The position numbers and the translations under genes are program-made. From Flaccisagitta enflata (Eukaryota > Chaetognatha > Sagittoidea > Aphragmophora), in assembly GCA_965153355.1 (NCBI GenBank), contig OZ231127.1:85064001-85128000 (forward strand): a stretch of DNA of 64,000 bases, read 5' to 3'. This document shows, piece by piece, positions 48,621-60,630 of the stretch; the first letter of the stretch is position 1; every line of letters begins with the position of its first letter. The notes beneath the pieces are model-generated. The model saw only the letters and a list, made by a program, of their open reading frames with translations, did no database searches and was not told where the DNA came from.

Positions 48621-49224
48621 CCACGCGAATAAAAAAAAAATGCAACTCTTTATTTATAAAAAAAAAAAACGAATAAGAAAATAATCAAAACTAATTTTTG
48701 TTGAACCAGAATTGAAGATTTTCAAAAAATCTTTCATTCTAGACCAATCCCAGGTCTGTATCTCAAATGGTTTAGGAGCTAGAGCTCTGCAAAGAGAAGC
48801 ACTACTTTGTTAAAATGCGTTTTTTACATAGGGAATACGAAACCGAAAAAGGCGATGTTTTCATTCAAACTGATGCCAATTCTAAAAAAAAACAAGGCAG
48901 GATACACGGCGTGCGGGTGGGCAGGGGCCATATTTGAGATCACTAAACAACGTGGGCAGGAGCAGTGAGGTCCAAGAAATAAAATCATAAAAAATAGTTA
49001 AGTGTGATGGACCAACCGACCAACCAACCAACCAACCAACCGACGGACAAAGCGGGTTCTAGAGTCGCGTACACGCGACTAAAAAGATTGCATTAACAAA
49101 TTGGCGCCAAATAGAAGTCATTTCAAAGGGCTTTAAAATGGTCTAAGATTTTTTTTTAGTTTTTTAAGATTTTATTGGCTAAATTAACTATTTAAAAGTG
49201 CATCTTTTTTTTTTATTCAAGTGG
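48621..49224. mobile_element. Tc1/mariner-like MITE family D copy 3, split by a family A insertion
   Basis: Ends CCACGCGAATAAAAAAAAAA and TTTTTTATTCAAGTGG. Core CTTTCATTCTAGACCAATCC and GTTTAGGAGCTAGAGCTC as in copy 1. Without the insertion it is about 410 bp, near the 387 bp of copy 1. Confidence 0.78.
48893..49085 (+). mobile_element. family A repeat nested in family D
   Basis: CAAGGCAGGATACACGGC then directly GTGCGGGTGGGCAGGGGC (the tag region is deleted), AGCGGGTTCTAGAGTCGC, GTACACGCGACTAAAAAG. It lies in an A-run of the host. Confidence 0.88.
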
Positions 49225-49429
49225 AAAAGTTTTTATTTATATACATATGCTTTTGTTTTTTATATCTCTCTCTCTTCAGCCCAAAATAAAGCATAAAAGA
49301 TTTGATCTTGACCTAGGGTCTCATGTGTATCCTTTTAAACCGTAATCCTGACCTAAAAACATTGGAAGTAGACCCTATCCTCCCTCTTCCTCCCCGTTCC
49401 TCCCCGTTCCTCCATTTCCTCTATTTTCT

Positions 49430-49575
49430 TCCCACTAATGAGAATTTTTTTTCATATAAATTCTCACCAGTGGGAAATATTTTTTTCTTACCAGTGGGAT
49501 AAATTTTCTTTCCCACTGGTGAGAATTTAATTTCATCCCACTGGTGAGAAAAAAATCCTTCCCACTGGTGAGAAT
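49430..49575. repeat. second cluster of TTCTCACCAGTGGGA motifs
   Basis: Six copies in both orientations (49431-49575), again directly beside a (GA)n tract. The order of orientations differs from the cluster at 47622. Confidence 0.85.
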
Positions 49576-49587
49576 TCCCCGAGAGGG

Positions 49588-49589
<2 letters not shown>

Positions 49590-49665
<76 letters not shown>
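49590..49665. repeat. (GA)n microsatellite
   Basis: Perfect GA for about 74 bp. Confidence 0.97.
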
Positions 49666-49667
<2 letters not shown>

Positions 49668-49669
49668 TT

Positions 49670-50975
49670 TCTTTCTAATTTAATCAATTCCGTCCGTCCG
49701 TCTGAAAGTGATGCTCAAGTCAAAGTGCGTGGAGATGCTCATGCTTATTTCCAACATTTTGGATTTTCAGTAACATGTGAAACAAAACTGATAAGATGTC
49801 TGTTTGAAAAACATTTTGTTTCCAAAGATAGAGTGCAATTCAAAAAACCATTAACAAATTTGCGAGCAACAGAGGTGAGAGGAGCCAATCTTTACAACAC
49901 ATGGTCTATGTATCATTGAATCACCCACAGATATCAAGCGCTGATTTTATGTGTGAAAAAAAAATGGCTGGCTATATCAAAATGAAGACAATTTCACCAA
50001 TTCGTTTTCGTTGAGTTACTTGATTGATTGGGTCACTGATCTGGGTTGGCAACTCCAGAAATTTTAGCTCTTATACGCCGCTGCGTGTGTATGTTGATTT
50101 TTAAATGTTTGTTAACGCACTAAGGGGCTTGAAATTTTGAGCGTCCCCATTCCCCGTACTCCCACTCTGTGATTATTGGATCAAAAGATTCTAATCTGTA
50201 TGGCTCAAACGGATGTCCGCAGAAATGAAGAAAAAATTGCAAAGATAAAATCATAATGAAGAAGAGAAGATAACATCGGGAAAGCGTTGTATGGTGAAGG
50301 GAAGTAGGGGGAAGGGAAGTGAGACATGATAAAGATGATTTTTTTTATATGAGGAGCAGCTCCAAAAAGAATTGGTAACCATTTTTCCACCTTCTGGTGT
50401 ACATACGGGAAAGAGATGTAGTAAATAGAGTTGAGAGGTCCTTTATCATAGCTAAACGCCTCACAACCACAGGCATATGAAAGCTGGATCTATAGCTTTA
50501 CTACGCAAAAAAAAATCCTGAGTAAGGGCAAGCGCCTTGGGCTTAGGAGCTCTTACTGAAGTTTATTTCATGCCCCTAACAACTATCCTTAAGCAAAATT
50601 CCAATCTAAATCTACTCAATAGAAACTTATCAACCATAAGAAAAATCCATTATTGTCAGTTTTGTCCGTATTGCCGTGTGTTAGGGACGAGAAAGAGTAT
50701 GTACCAGATATGTGTGTTGAACTACTGCCACTACTTTCCTCACACCTACCTGGTCTTCCCATTGTAAAAGTTTAATAACACCCACAACCTTAAAATGAAA
50801 TTGCAGTTAAATTGAAATTTACCTCACTGCTTGCAATGAATTCTACTCAGTGACTTTGAGTCAACCCCAGATTTTGAGGTTTATAGTAATACAAATGTGG
50901 TAAAAGTTTTCAAATGATATTCAAGCTAGATAGTGATGTACACACTTAAAAAAAAAATAACTTGTGTGGAAAAGA
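49670..50975. other. intergenic, nothing recognised
   Basis: Short frames only (the longest 76 codons). No domain, no splice-linked pair of exons recognised. Confidence 0.45.
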
Positions 50976-50979
50976 GAAA

Positions 50980-51169
50980 CAAGGTCGGATACACGGCTAC
51001 CCCAGTCGCGTGCGGGTGGGCAGGAGCAGTGCTGGAGAAGGTCACTAGAGCATTTGGGCAGGAGCAGTAGGCTCAAAAAGATCAAAAACGCCGAGAAAGT
51101 AAAAAGGGGCCCGACGGACCGACGGACCAACATAGCGGGGTGTAGAGTCGCGTAGCACGCGACTAAAAA
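50980..51169 (+). mobile_element. family A repeat, subfamily 1, near-consensus
   Basis: CAAGGTCGGATACACGGC, tag AGTCGCGTGC, CATTTGGGCAGGAGCAGTAG, CATAGCGGGGTGTAGAGTCG, tag GCACGCGACT then AAAAAA. Tags perfectly complementary. Confidence 0.92.
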
Positions 51170-51417
51170 ATCTTTAAAAAATGGGCGACTTGAAAAGATG
51201 AAGACTAAAAGGATAAAAGATGTAATAGAGATTTTGCAAAGCAGACGCTAATGCAGAGCAGAAAAGGAGATGAAAAGCAGTGAATACATTTTTAAACGTG
51301 CCGTAATTCCGTTTTCCCTTTTAAGATTTTTATGGTGGTAATTAGGAATATGACAAGAATGATTTTAAGACCGTAATCTTCTCAGGTTGTCTCATATGCC
51401 TCCTTTGTCTGTTAGGG

Positions 51418-51461
51418 GCTCTCTCTCTCTCGCTCTCTCTCTCTGTTTCTCTCTCTCTCTC

Positions 51462-51502
<41 letters not shown>
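51418..51502. repeat. (CT)n microsatellite
   Basis: CT with CG and TGT interruptions. Confidence 0.95.
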
Positions 51503-51504
<2 letters not shown>

Positions 51505-51554
51505 CAAATCCAGCAAGCCTCTTATGAATCTTTCAGCTACGCAGTGAAATAGAC

Positions 51555-52155
51555 GTCATATATATGCTTATCCCAATTTGAACCACAAAGAACATAATGA
51601 GGATACGCATACATTTATTGGCAGCAAAGTCAGAATCTTTTCCTCCTTCTCCTCCTCCTCCTCCTCCTCCTCCTTCTTCTTCTCCGTACTCCCCCTCCCC
51701 CCAGCCTCCAGGCCCATTTCTCAGCCTGGAGGCCCATATCCCAGCCTCGAGGCCCAAATTCCAGTCTTGAGGCCCAAATCCCACCCTCAAGGCCCCAAAT
51801 CCCAATCCCAAGGCCCATATTCCACTTTCTAGGGATTTGGGAAAGAGAGGGTTTGTAAATGGGAGGAAATGAGGGTATATGATCAAAAGAGAACAGGCCA
51901 AAAGCAAAAGGAAAGAGAGAGGGATTACTTCATGGCTGGGGGATGTGGAGAGTGTATGTCTCTCTCTCTCTCTATCCTTTTGTCCAATTGTTTTTCTCTT
52001 TTGACCATATTCCCTCATTTCTTCCCCTTTATAAACCCTCTCTTTTCAATTTTTGTCTCTTTTAGGCCGAATTGATCGAAAATTCTGATTTTTCTGCCAA
52101 AAAAATGTATGCGTATCCCTGTCATGATGTTCTTCTTCACTCAAATCTGTCAGCT
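51555..52155. mobile_element. foldback element, about 590 bp, with family E minisatellite inside
   Basis: GAGGATACGCATACATTTAT with TGGCAGCAAAGTCAGAATC on the left mirrors GATTTTTCTGCC and ATGTATGCGTATCCCTGTCA on the right. Inner arms GAAAGAGAGGGTTTGTAAA and TATAAACCCTCTCTTTT also mirror. Holds CTCC and GGCCCAAATC-type units. Confidence 0.75.
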
Positions 52156-52510
52156 CCATACAAACCTTCCTAGCCGACCACTAAACATTTCCAGATCCTC
52201 CACAACCCCCCCCCCGCCCTCACCCCCCCCCTCCCCGCTTCCCTTTTCCTATTACATCGTCGCCCAAATCAGTGCTCGATACTTTTCTCTCTCTTTTCTA
52301 TTTTCTCTTCTCAAATTGGTTGAGTTTCTTTCATCGGTCCGCAATTAAGCTAAACGAGATTCACAATAAAAAAGGTTCAACCCAAAAACGGAACCACGAC
52401 ACTTTGGGACATTTTGGGACATTACTACTTACTCTGCTTCTTGTACGGCTCCTGCTGTCGCGTCTGATGGATTGAACACGTTTTCCAATTTGAAACCTAC
52501 GTTCAAACTT

Positions 52511-52626
52511 GTGTGTCACATTTTCTGAAGTGTACATCTAGGCTCCATGGAGATTTTTAGTCTTGGACACGCGACTCTACACCTTGCCGTGTCGGTCGGT
52601 AGGTCGGTCGGTATGTCGGTAGATCC
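52511..52626 (-). repeat. 116-bp direct duplication, copy 1 (includes start of a family A element)
   Basis: Matches 53139-53254 over the full 116 bp with only a few substitutions. It includes host sequence GTGTGTCACATTTTCTGAAG and the first 70 bp of a family A element (52554-52626). Confidence 0.93.
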
Positions 52627-52632
52627 GAAATA

Positions 52633-53048
52633 AATGAAGATCTGTCAAGAATGCTTTAAGAGATTTCATAAAATCTCCGATGGTTTCACTTTTTTCAATG
52701 TATTTCTACTGGGTATTTCCGAAATCTTTTTGATAGTTTTAGTTCCTGATGAAATTACCATTCATTTGATAGGTCGCACTATACAATTTGATCCAAAACT
52801 GCAATTTTCCATTTTTAAGCCACCGTTACGATTTTGCAACGGTGGCTTAAAAACTGAAAATCTTATTCTTATGTAAAAGTATATGTTGCGACCTATCAAA
52901 TGAATGGAAATTTCACCAGGAATACGAATTTGCTGACAAAAAGTATTTCTGAAATACCTAGTTGAATCTACATGAAAAAGAAGGCTAAAAACCTTCAATT
53001 TTTATGAAAATCTCAAAAAGCGCTCTTGACAAGATTTTATCTTCATTA
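52633..53048. mobile_element. 416-bp foldback element
   Basis: Arms meet at TTTAAGCCACCGTTACGATT and its inverse near 52818-52852. Outer arms CTGTCAAGA/TCTTGACAAG and CATTTGATAGGTCGCA/TGCGACCTATCAAATG. Both strands give similar peptides because of the palindrome. Confidence 0.85.
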
Positions 53049-53138
53049 GTTCTAGTAAATAGAGCTCAGACTCTATACAAAACAATGAAAAAACCTACAG
53101 TAATGTTATTTTTCACCTGATCTTGCTGTGAGAGGGCT

Positions 53139-53254
53139 GTGTGTCACATTTTCTGAAGTGTACATCTAGGCTCTATGGAGATTTTTAGTCGCGGACACGC
53201 GACTCTACACCTTGCCGTGTCGGTCGGTAAGTCGGTCGGTATGTCGGTAGATCC
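53139..53254 (-). repeat. 116-bp direct duplication, copy 2
   Basis: Second copy of 52511-52626. Here the family A element continues to its other end. Confidence 0.93.
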
Positions 53255-53343
53255 ATCCGTCTGTCCGTCACATTTCGGGCAGTTTTTGCATTACTGCTCC
53301 TGCCCAACCGTCCGCGACTGGATTGCCGTGTATCCGGCCTTGT
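53182..53343 (-). mobile_element. family A repeat, subfamily 2, near-consensus
   Basis: Plus strand TTTTTAGTCGCGGACACGCG, ACACCTTGCCGTGTCGGTCG, GCCCAACCGTCCGCGACTGG and CCGTGTATCCGGCCTTG. Tags AGTCGCGGAC and GTCCGCGACT perfectly complementary. Confidence 0.92.
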
Positions 53344-53469
53344 TTTTGGGTCCTGAAGGAGTGCAATAATGTCGTTTCTTGACACTCGCCTACAGTGGTG
53401 GATCGCAGTGTGTTATTCTGTTCACTTCCCTCTTGACTAACTGCCTTCCCTGCATGCTACGCCACTTAA

Positions 53470-53602
53470 TAAACCACTTTCCGTTCCGTTGGTCGGTCGC
53501 TCCGTCTGTCTGACACACAATTAATGCCAGAATAGCCTCTAACATCACTACCCCTACCCACCCACATTCGACTAAGGTTGCCGTGTATCCGGCCTTATTT
53601 CC
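53470..53602 (-). mobile_element. family A repeat, diverged
   Basis: CGTTGGTCGGTCGCTCC core, CCCTACCCACCCACATTCGA and GCCGTGTATCCGGCCTTATT. Confidence 0.7.
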
Positions 53603-53720
53603 CTCTTCCTCCCTTCCTTCCTTAGTTCCTCCCTTCCTTCCTACCTCTCTTCCATCCATCCTTCCTTCCTTCCTTCCTTCCTTCCTCCCTCTCTTCCATC
53701 CCTCCTTCCTTCCTTTTCCG
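53603..53720. repeat. (CCTT)n microsatellite, imperfect
   Basis: TTCC tetramers with CTCT and ATCC interruptions. Confidence 0.88.
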
Positions 53721-54031
53721 CGTACCGTGCTCTTTCCACGTAATGAGTTTCGATTCTGGGCTAGATTGGCTTCATCTCGTCCACCTTCACTTTATGATAA
53801 TGTAGTCTCCATTTATTGTTCATTGTCTCATCCAGTCATCGAGTTACACCAAGCGTAAGCCGAGCCGATACTAGAAAGGAAGACAATAGAAACTAGAAAG
53901 GAAGACACTAGAAAGGGAAACGACGTGTGTCGTTAAATCAATCTTCATCCTCGTTGTTCAGGAAATCAATGTGGAACTTTACAATTTGTAATTGGCGCGC
54001 GCGCGCGAGTGTGTGTGCTTGTGTGCTTGTT

Positions 54032-54323
<292 letters not shown>

Positions 54324-54373
54324 AGGTTGTGTGCCATCTAATGTGATTTCCTGAATAAGGCAGAAACACGCTA

Positions 54374-54939
<566 letters not shown>

Positions 54940-55123
54940 CTGTCACATTTTCTCTTTCCGCGTTCTGTACATTGGGGCTGGAAAGCGCGCCGATGATCAG
55001 AATGATGATGAAAAGGGGGAAGTCTAATTTTCGAAATTTTAAACATGAGCAACCTTGACTCTGGCCGGGGTGAATTGCCTGAAGAATGAGATTTGTATAG
55101 GAAGAGAACGGAGAGGGAAAAGC

Positions 55124-55277
<154 letters not shown>

Positions 55278-55489
55278 TTCATTGCCATTGGCCATCGGCA
55301 TCAATCTTTATTTAAAAAAAGAATATTAAGATTTGGTGCAAATTTTCGTAATCTGAGATTCTAGGGTATAGGATTTATAATTATCATCTTTAAAAGTACT
55401 ATGTTTGACATTTTTTTTGGTATAGGAATTCCATAGGTGTTGGTCAATTTTTTTGACGGCTTTGCCTTTTGTGTCATTATTTTTGGTTT

Positions 55490-55800
55490 ACTTTTCAGGC
55501 GTCATCCTCTTTGCCGTCATCATCATTGGAGTCATCAACTTTGGTGTGAACTTCTTTGACGTCATTGTCATTGGTGTCATTGTTCCACTTTTCAGGCGTC
55601 ATTATCTTTGGCGTCATCAGCTTTGGTGTGTACTTTTTTGACGTCATTGCCTGATGTCATCATTTAACTTTTCTAGCGTCATCATCTTTGGCATCATCAT
55701 CGTCGGTGTCATCATCTTCGGTGTGAACTTCTTTGACGTCATTGTCTTTTATGTCATCATTTCACTTTTCTGGCGTCATCATCTTTGGCGTCATAATCTC
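55490..55800. repeat. degenerate GCGTCATCATCTTTGG minisatellite with CRE palindromes
   Basis: Units combine GGCGTCATCATCTTTGG, GGTGTGAACTTCTTTGACG and TCATTGTC. TGACGTCA occurs at about 55557, 55639 and 55734. Confidence 0.85.
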
Positions 55801-55971
55801 GTTACACAGACTCAAGAAGACAGAAAGAAAAAAAAACTTGAGACAATAATCCTTTCTTCCCATCATCGACTTATTCATTTTTTCTCCTTTTCATCTTTCT
55901 GGCGTATTTCTCTTTCTACTTTCTTTTTTTTTTTGTCTTTTATTCCTTCCTTCTCCCATCATTTTTAGTCG

Positions 55972-56050
55972 CGTGCTACGCGACTCTACACCCCCGCAAT
56001 GTCGGCCTTTGGTCGGCTGGTTAGTTGATCGCATGGTGGGTTCAGTCGGT
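55972..56050 (-). mobile_element. family A repeat, 3' end only
   Basis: TTTTTAGTCGCGTGCTACGC with GACTCTACACCCCCGCAATG. It then runs into family F-like GGCCTCAA units (56090-56400). Confidence 0.75.
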
Positions 56051-56429
56051 CTTTGGCAGCGCCCGGACGAAGTCCGAATGGGACTTTCGTCGTGCGTCTG
56101 TCGCGGTCCCCCATTAGGCCCTCAAGCCCATCGGCCTCTGAGACCTCAACCAACTCTGGCCTCGAATCCAGCCTGTTAGGCCTCAAAACTCACTCTTAGG
56201 CATCAAATAAGGCTTCAGGCCTCAAACCTGGCCTCTCAGGCCTCAAATTAGGCTCAGGCCTCAAATCAGCTATTCACCTCACCCTATTGCTCTGGCTTCA
56301 AATCAGCCTCAAGTCAGCCCTCTAAAGCTTCCCATTGGCATTCTGAGGCATTATATTAGCCTTCTAGGCCTCAGTTTAGGCTCTTGGAGACCTTCAGTAA
56401 GCCCTCTCATTTCACCACTCTTCAGGCAG

Positions 56430-56765
56430 ACGAACGAAAGTCCCCTCTGTGTTCTACAGGACTTCGCCCCTCGGGGCCGCGCCTGCTTCCTCACTCCAAC
56501 CCGCAATCACTCAAAGCAGGGCGGTCGGGTAGTTGGACGGTCGGTGGGTTGGTCAGTCGGTCCCCTTTTTGGGACTCGAGGCTGAGATATGGGTCGGAAG
56601 GTGGGGGGAGGGCGGGTGGGGAGGAGAAGAAGAAGGAGAAGGAGGACAAAATTCCCCATATGTGTGAAAGCATAGGTCATCAACCCCTTCGGGGCCGCTG
56701 ACCTGCTCCTCCAAACACAAGCACAACCTACTTAGCAGGTACGGGCACCTGACCATCTAACGCTT
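56430..56765. mobile_element. family F and family E fragments, adjacent
   Basis: GTGTTCTACAGGACTTCGCC and CCTCGGGGCCGC (F end, about 56449). AAAGCATAGGTCATCAACCC and CTTCGGGGCCGCTG (E end, about 56667). ACCTGACCATCTAACGCTTT (E terminal word, inverse). Confidence 0.7.
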
Positions 56766-56898
56766 TATGACCATTACTTTTTTCGGCGTTTTTGAGCTTT
56801 TTGAGCATACAGCTCCTGCACAGATGCCCCTAGTGACCTTTCTAGCACCGCTCCTGCCCACCCGCACGCCGCTGGGGTAGCCGTTTATCCGGCCTTGT
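56766..56898 (-). mobile_element. family A repeat, 5' part
   Basis: GAGCATACAGCTCCTGC, GCTCCTGCCCACCCGCACGC, GGGTAGCCGTTTATCCGGCC and TTG. Confidence 0.75.
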
Positions 56899-56902
56899 TC
56901 TC

Positions 56903-56985
56903 GTTAAGATGCGTCCTCGCATCTCTAGATAAGAGTGCCTTTCCATCCATCCCTCTGTCCGTCAGAGGGTAGGTAACGCTTACTT
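56903..56985 (-). mobile_element. family B repeat, hairpin end
   Basis: AAGATGCGTCCTCGCATCTC with TAGATAAGAGTGCC, then CCATCCATCCCTCTGTCCGT. AGATGCG and CGCATCT pair exactly around TCCT. Confidence 0.65.
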
Positions 56986-57239
56986 TTCTTAACACAACAG
57001 TGGAGGGTGTCTCTTTAAAAAGACTTATATTCATTTCTCAAATCTTGAATTGTAACTCAAATCTGCAGAGTGCGCATCTTTTAGAAATCTCTTGGTATTT
57101 TTCTCAATCTTCTTTTACTCTTCTCAGCTTTTTTCTACTTTACTTTTCGGTGACATTTGTCTTGATGAGGCTGTAAGTCTCAGCCTGAGACCATGATGTT
57201 GAAATCGCCAACTGAACCTGAAGCCGCATGCCATAACTA

Positions 57240-57290
57240 ACAAGGCAGGATTCTACGGCTGCATTGTGTCGCGTGCGATGGGCAAGGCAG
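57240..57290 (+). mobile_element. family A repeat, 5' fragment cut by family E
   Basis: CAAGGCAGGATTCTACGGC and GTCGCGTGCGATGGGCAAG, then the family E word GTCGCAAAGCGTTAGATGG. Confidence 0.65.
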
Positions 57291-57297
57291 GTTAAAT

Positions 57298-57405
57298 AGT
57301 CGCAAAGCGTTAGATGGTCAGCGGTACCCGTTGCCTTTGTGAGTGTGGTGGATGTGTCATGGTGAGAGGGGCAGCGGCCCCGAAGGGGCCGATGACCTAT
57401 GCTGT
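57298..57405. mobile_element. family E left end
   Basis: GTTAGATGGTCAGCGGTACC, GGGCAGCGGCCCCGAAGGGG and CCGATGACCTATGCT. No minisatellite or right end follows. Confidence 0.75.
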
Positions 57406-57619
57406 CTTGATTAGTTCAAGACGGCTAACTAAAAGAATTACTAAAAAGAAGTGACAGGTAATTTGTAGATGAATTTCTATCTATGGAATGTTACTAAGAT
57501 TTCTGTTTGAGTGAATTATGACTATTTCCGCTACAACTTTATTTCAAATTAGCGCGTCCAGCATAGACGTTTTCATTTTTTTGTCATTCAATAACCTAGA
57601 ATAGGTAACAATGCTGAAT

Positions 57620-57629
57620 NNNNNNNNNN
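57620..57629. other. assembly gap (10 N)
   Basis: Run of N. True length unknown. It lies at the boundary of a family A element. Confidence 1.
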
Positions 57630-57735
57630 TTTTTCGTCGCGGACACGCGACTCTACACCTTGCCGTGTCGGTCGGTCCGTCCGTCCATCCGTCGGTCCGT
57701 CGGTCCTTCCGTCACATTTCTGAATTGTGGGCAGT
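57630..57735 (-). mobile_element. family A repeat, subfamily 2, 3' part beside the gap
   Basis: TTTTTCGTCGCGGACACGCG with ACTCTACACCTTGCCGTGTC, then (GTCCGTCG) core and CACATTTCTGAATTGTGGGC. Confidence 0.82.
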
Positions 57736-57739
57736 TCAT

Positions 57740-58480
57740 CGGGAATAATTGCTTGTAAGTTACCGAGATGGTTTGTCAACAAAGAAAATACTCGCTTAGA
57801 TACTTTAGTACGCGTACCGTGTCCTGGACGGAATCGACTGAAAGTCGACTGATAAATGGAATGGTCAAATAGTTCAAGTTTCTCTCTATTCTTGAGGCTC
57901 GGGAACCTATCAAACATTACCTTAACTAGCTAAGGAGACCAATCGCTAATAGCCCACATCCTTCAACAGTAATTAGGGCTTACGCCGAGCATTTATCATT
58001 TGATACAAAATCATGAATAATTAAACAATTTTATTCAAAGCTTTTTATCTGTATTTCTTTTAACATGAAACAATTTGATAAGTCAACATGCAGACCTATA
58101 AACGACTGCGAAACATACATTGACAGTGCTACGCACAATCAAAATGATAAAAGTACGGTAGGAGTTGGAACACATTTCGGTAATTCAGCCAGTTCGTCCA
58201 CCAGAAACTACCCACACGGTCTTGATTCTGGCCTGCCTAAACCCTCTAAATGACTCCCAAATTTGCCTCACCCTTCTTTCAACCTGTCTAAAACCATAGC
58301 AATAAAAATGCTGAGTGCATTAAGTTCCATTTTATCTTTGGCTCAAATTTATAACCGCAACCGTATCTTCAACCCAACACCTAACTTTAATGCCATCCCT
58401 CTCCCTACTTAAATTTCACCAGTCACCCATTGCGCAAATGTAACATTTGACTATAACAAAAGCCGCATGTCTTTAGCAAA
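57740..58480. other. intergenic, nothing recognised
   Basis: Unique-looking; a 62-codon frame at 58065-58253 has no recognised domain. Confidence 0.45.
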
Positions 58481-58484
58481 CGAC

Positions 58485-58672
58485 GCGGGCTCACAATAAC
58501 GTTGCGGACACGTGGACAGGGGCGTCCAACCCCTATGCTCTCCCCCATATCTTCAAACAGATGATCACAACTAACGTTTCATAAATGTGCGTTTTTACGT
58601 TTTTAGCTGAAGTGACAGACCAAAAGACCGACGGATGGACAAAGCTTCTTTTTGTGTTGCGAGTAATAATCA
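58485..58672 (+). mobile_element. family A-like repeat, very diverged
   Basis: AACGTTGCGGACACGTGGAC, AGGGGCG, AGTGACAGACCAAAAGACCG, GGATGGACAAAGCTTC and TTGCGAGTAAT keep family order. Confidence 0.4.
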
Positions 58673-59104
58673 AAACACGGAGTTAGATCAAAGTCATATC
58701 CAATACATGTGTCTTTGACGCTGTGAACGACGTAGACGAGAAAGTTGCCCAATGTGGCGCGTGAGACGAAGAGAGCCGCTACATGAACTCTTTTACGTTG
58801 TCGTTTTCATCGTTGTCTTCATTGTATACTGTACCTGTGTATATTTGCTATGCGGATGGGTCAGTGTGTTCTTGTCTGCATGTCTGTCGGTTTAAGTAAC
58901 TTTTTTACACACCGTTCTCATATAGTTTGAAAATCCACATGAAATAACTTCGCTGTTGTCCTTGCACGCCGCGATCATTTACGTGGATCCTGATGTCATA
59001 TATGTGTGTGTGTGATTACTTTTGAGTATGTGTGATAATTCGTCCGGATGCGTGCGTGTGTGCAAGTATTTTAACGCGTTTATGAATAGTGTAAATTAAT
59101 ATGT

Positions 59105-59108
59105 ATGT

Positions 59109-59189
<81 letters not shown>

Positions 59190-59263
59190 GCGTGTGGGTG
59201 CGCGCGCGTGTGGGTGTGTGTGTGCGCGCATGTAGGTGTGTGCGCTTGCGCGCGCGTGTGCGT

Positions 59264-59343
<80 letters not shown>
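59105..59343. repeat. (GT)n then (CT)n compound microsatellite
   Basis: GT to 59187, a GCGCGCGTGTGGGTG middle, then CT from 59266. Confidence 0.97.
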
Positions 59344-59346
<3 letters not shown>

Positions 59347-59498
59347 GTAGACACGGCGACTCTGAGACAGTTGCTAGTTGCGGAAGAAGCTAAATCTCCG
59401 TCAACTTGTTGGAAAAGGAAGCACCTTAGCGTATTTGGTCGAATCCGCGGAACTTCTTTCTGTTAGATCAAACAGCGATTTTATCATGTCTATTACGG

Positions 59499-60014
59499 TT
59501 GGGTGTGTCAATATGCAAAAGTATTTTTGATCAGATCATCGACATTAGGGAATGTAAACAAAAATTCTATTACATTTACCATTTTTCTTTTTTCAAATTT
59601 CATTCATCTTTGTGCGTATTTTGCTTACAAGAAAGATTGACAAAAATATATATACTTCCAGTATCTGCACCTAGATTTGGTGAAAATAAGACACATGATT
59701 TCTACAGAGAAGATTGGTTTTTGTCTTCATTAATAGATTTGGTGATAAATGAACAACATTTACTCAATTAAAACTAGAATTAGCACTAAGATATTTATAT
59801 GTGTAAACTTGATAATATTCCTGAGCAATAATGCTGATACAGAATCATTACCACAGCACTATACAAATTAGCGGCTAAAACGTGGTTTTGAAAAAAACAA
59901 AAGATGAATGAAATTTGACAAAATAAAAATGCTAAAGGTTTTAATATTTACTACTTAATGCTGTCTGATGTTGATGGTCTCATCATAAAACCTTTTGCAT
60001 ATTGACACACCCGA
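59499..60014. mobile_element. MULE-like element, 516 bp, long inverted ends, 9-bp target duplication
   Basis: Ends TTGGGTGTGTCAATATGCAA and inverse TCGGGTGTGTCAATATGCAA. Similarity runs on for about 110 bp, to CAAATTTCATTCATCTTTTG. Direct 9-mers CTATTACGG at 59490-59498 and 60015-60023. A 9-bp duplication with long inverted repeats is typical of Mutator-like elements. The 90-codon frame inside is not a recognisable transposase. Confidence 0.88.
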
Positions 60015-60417
60015 CTATTACGGTAACGTAACTTTGATTCCAACTCAGATTGTTTCCAACTTTTACACTCGCTCATGGATGGTAAGGAGCATATTTGACT
60101 TTATGAGAGGGAAATTTTACCGGTCTATGGGTTCCGAACTTACTCCCATGTTTACCATTGCTGTTTTGGTCCGTGCCAATTTAGACATTGATGTCCTCCG
60201 TCATCTACGTCATCATTGGCGTCTTTGTCTATGTTGCCTATCACCATTCGTCGTCGTCGTCTCTATCAGCGTCGTCTTTATCAGCGTCATTTTCATCAGC
60301 GTTGTCCTTGTTGTCGTTTTTATCGTTGTAATCATTGTCGTTTTCATCATCTTTTGAGTTCATGGTAAGGTTTTAACAATACGCAACAGCAAATAAGCGG
60401 GGCATCAGGTCCCAATG

Positions 60418-60630
60418 TCAGACGCAAATGATTTTGGTCCAAATGATATAATCATAAAAAAACACAATGTTTTTTTCTTCTATCTCTAGAAGGCGAAACA
60501 CGGTTGGGCAGGGGCATTTTGGCGGAAGTGGTGATTTAGAAAAGTTCATAAGCGCGGAACAAATAAAAAAGGACCGACCAACGGACAAATAGATGAACAT
60601 AGCGGGGTGTAGTGTACCATGCAACTGTAA
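60418..60630 (+). mobile_element. family A repeat, diverged
   Basis: ACACGGTTGGGCAGGGGCAT, GGACCGACCAACGGACAAAT, AACATAGCGGGGTGTAG. The terminal palindrome is gone. Confidence 0.6.

Noticed and set aside
51533-52018. 161-codon Gly-rich frame, minus strand, and overlapping frames
   Set aside because: Reads the family E minisatellite and CTCC tract.
52634-52998. Two overlapping frames on opposite strands with similar peptides
   Set aside because: They are the two arms of one palindromic element.
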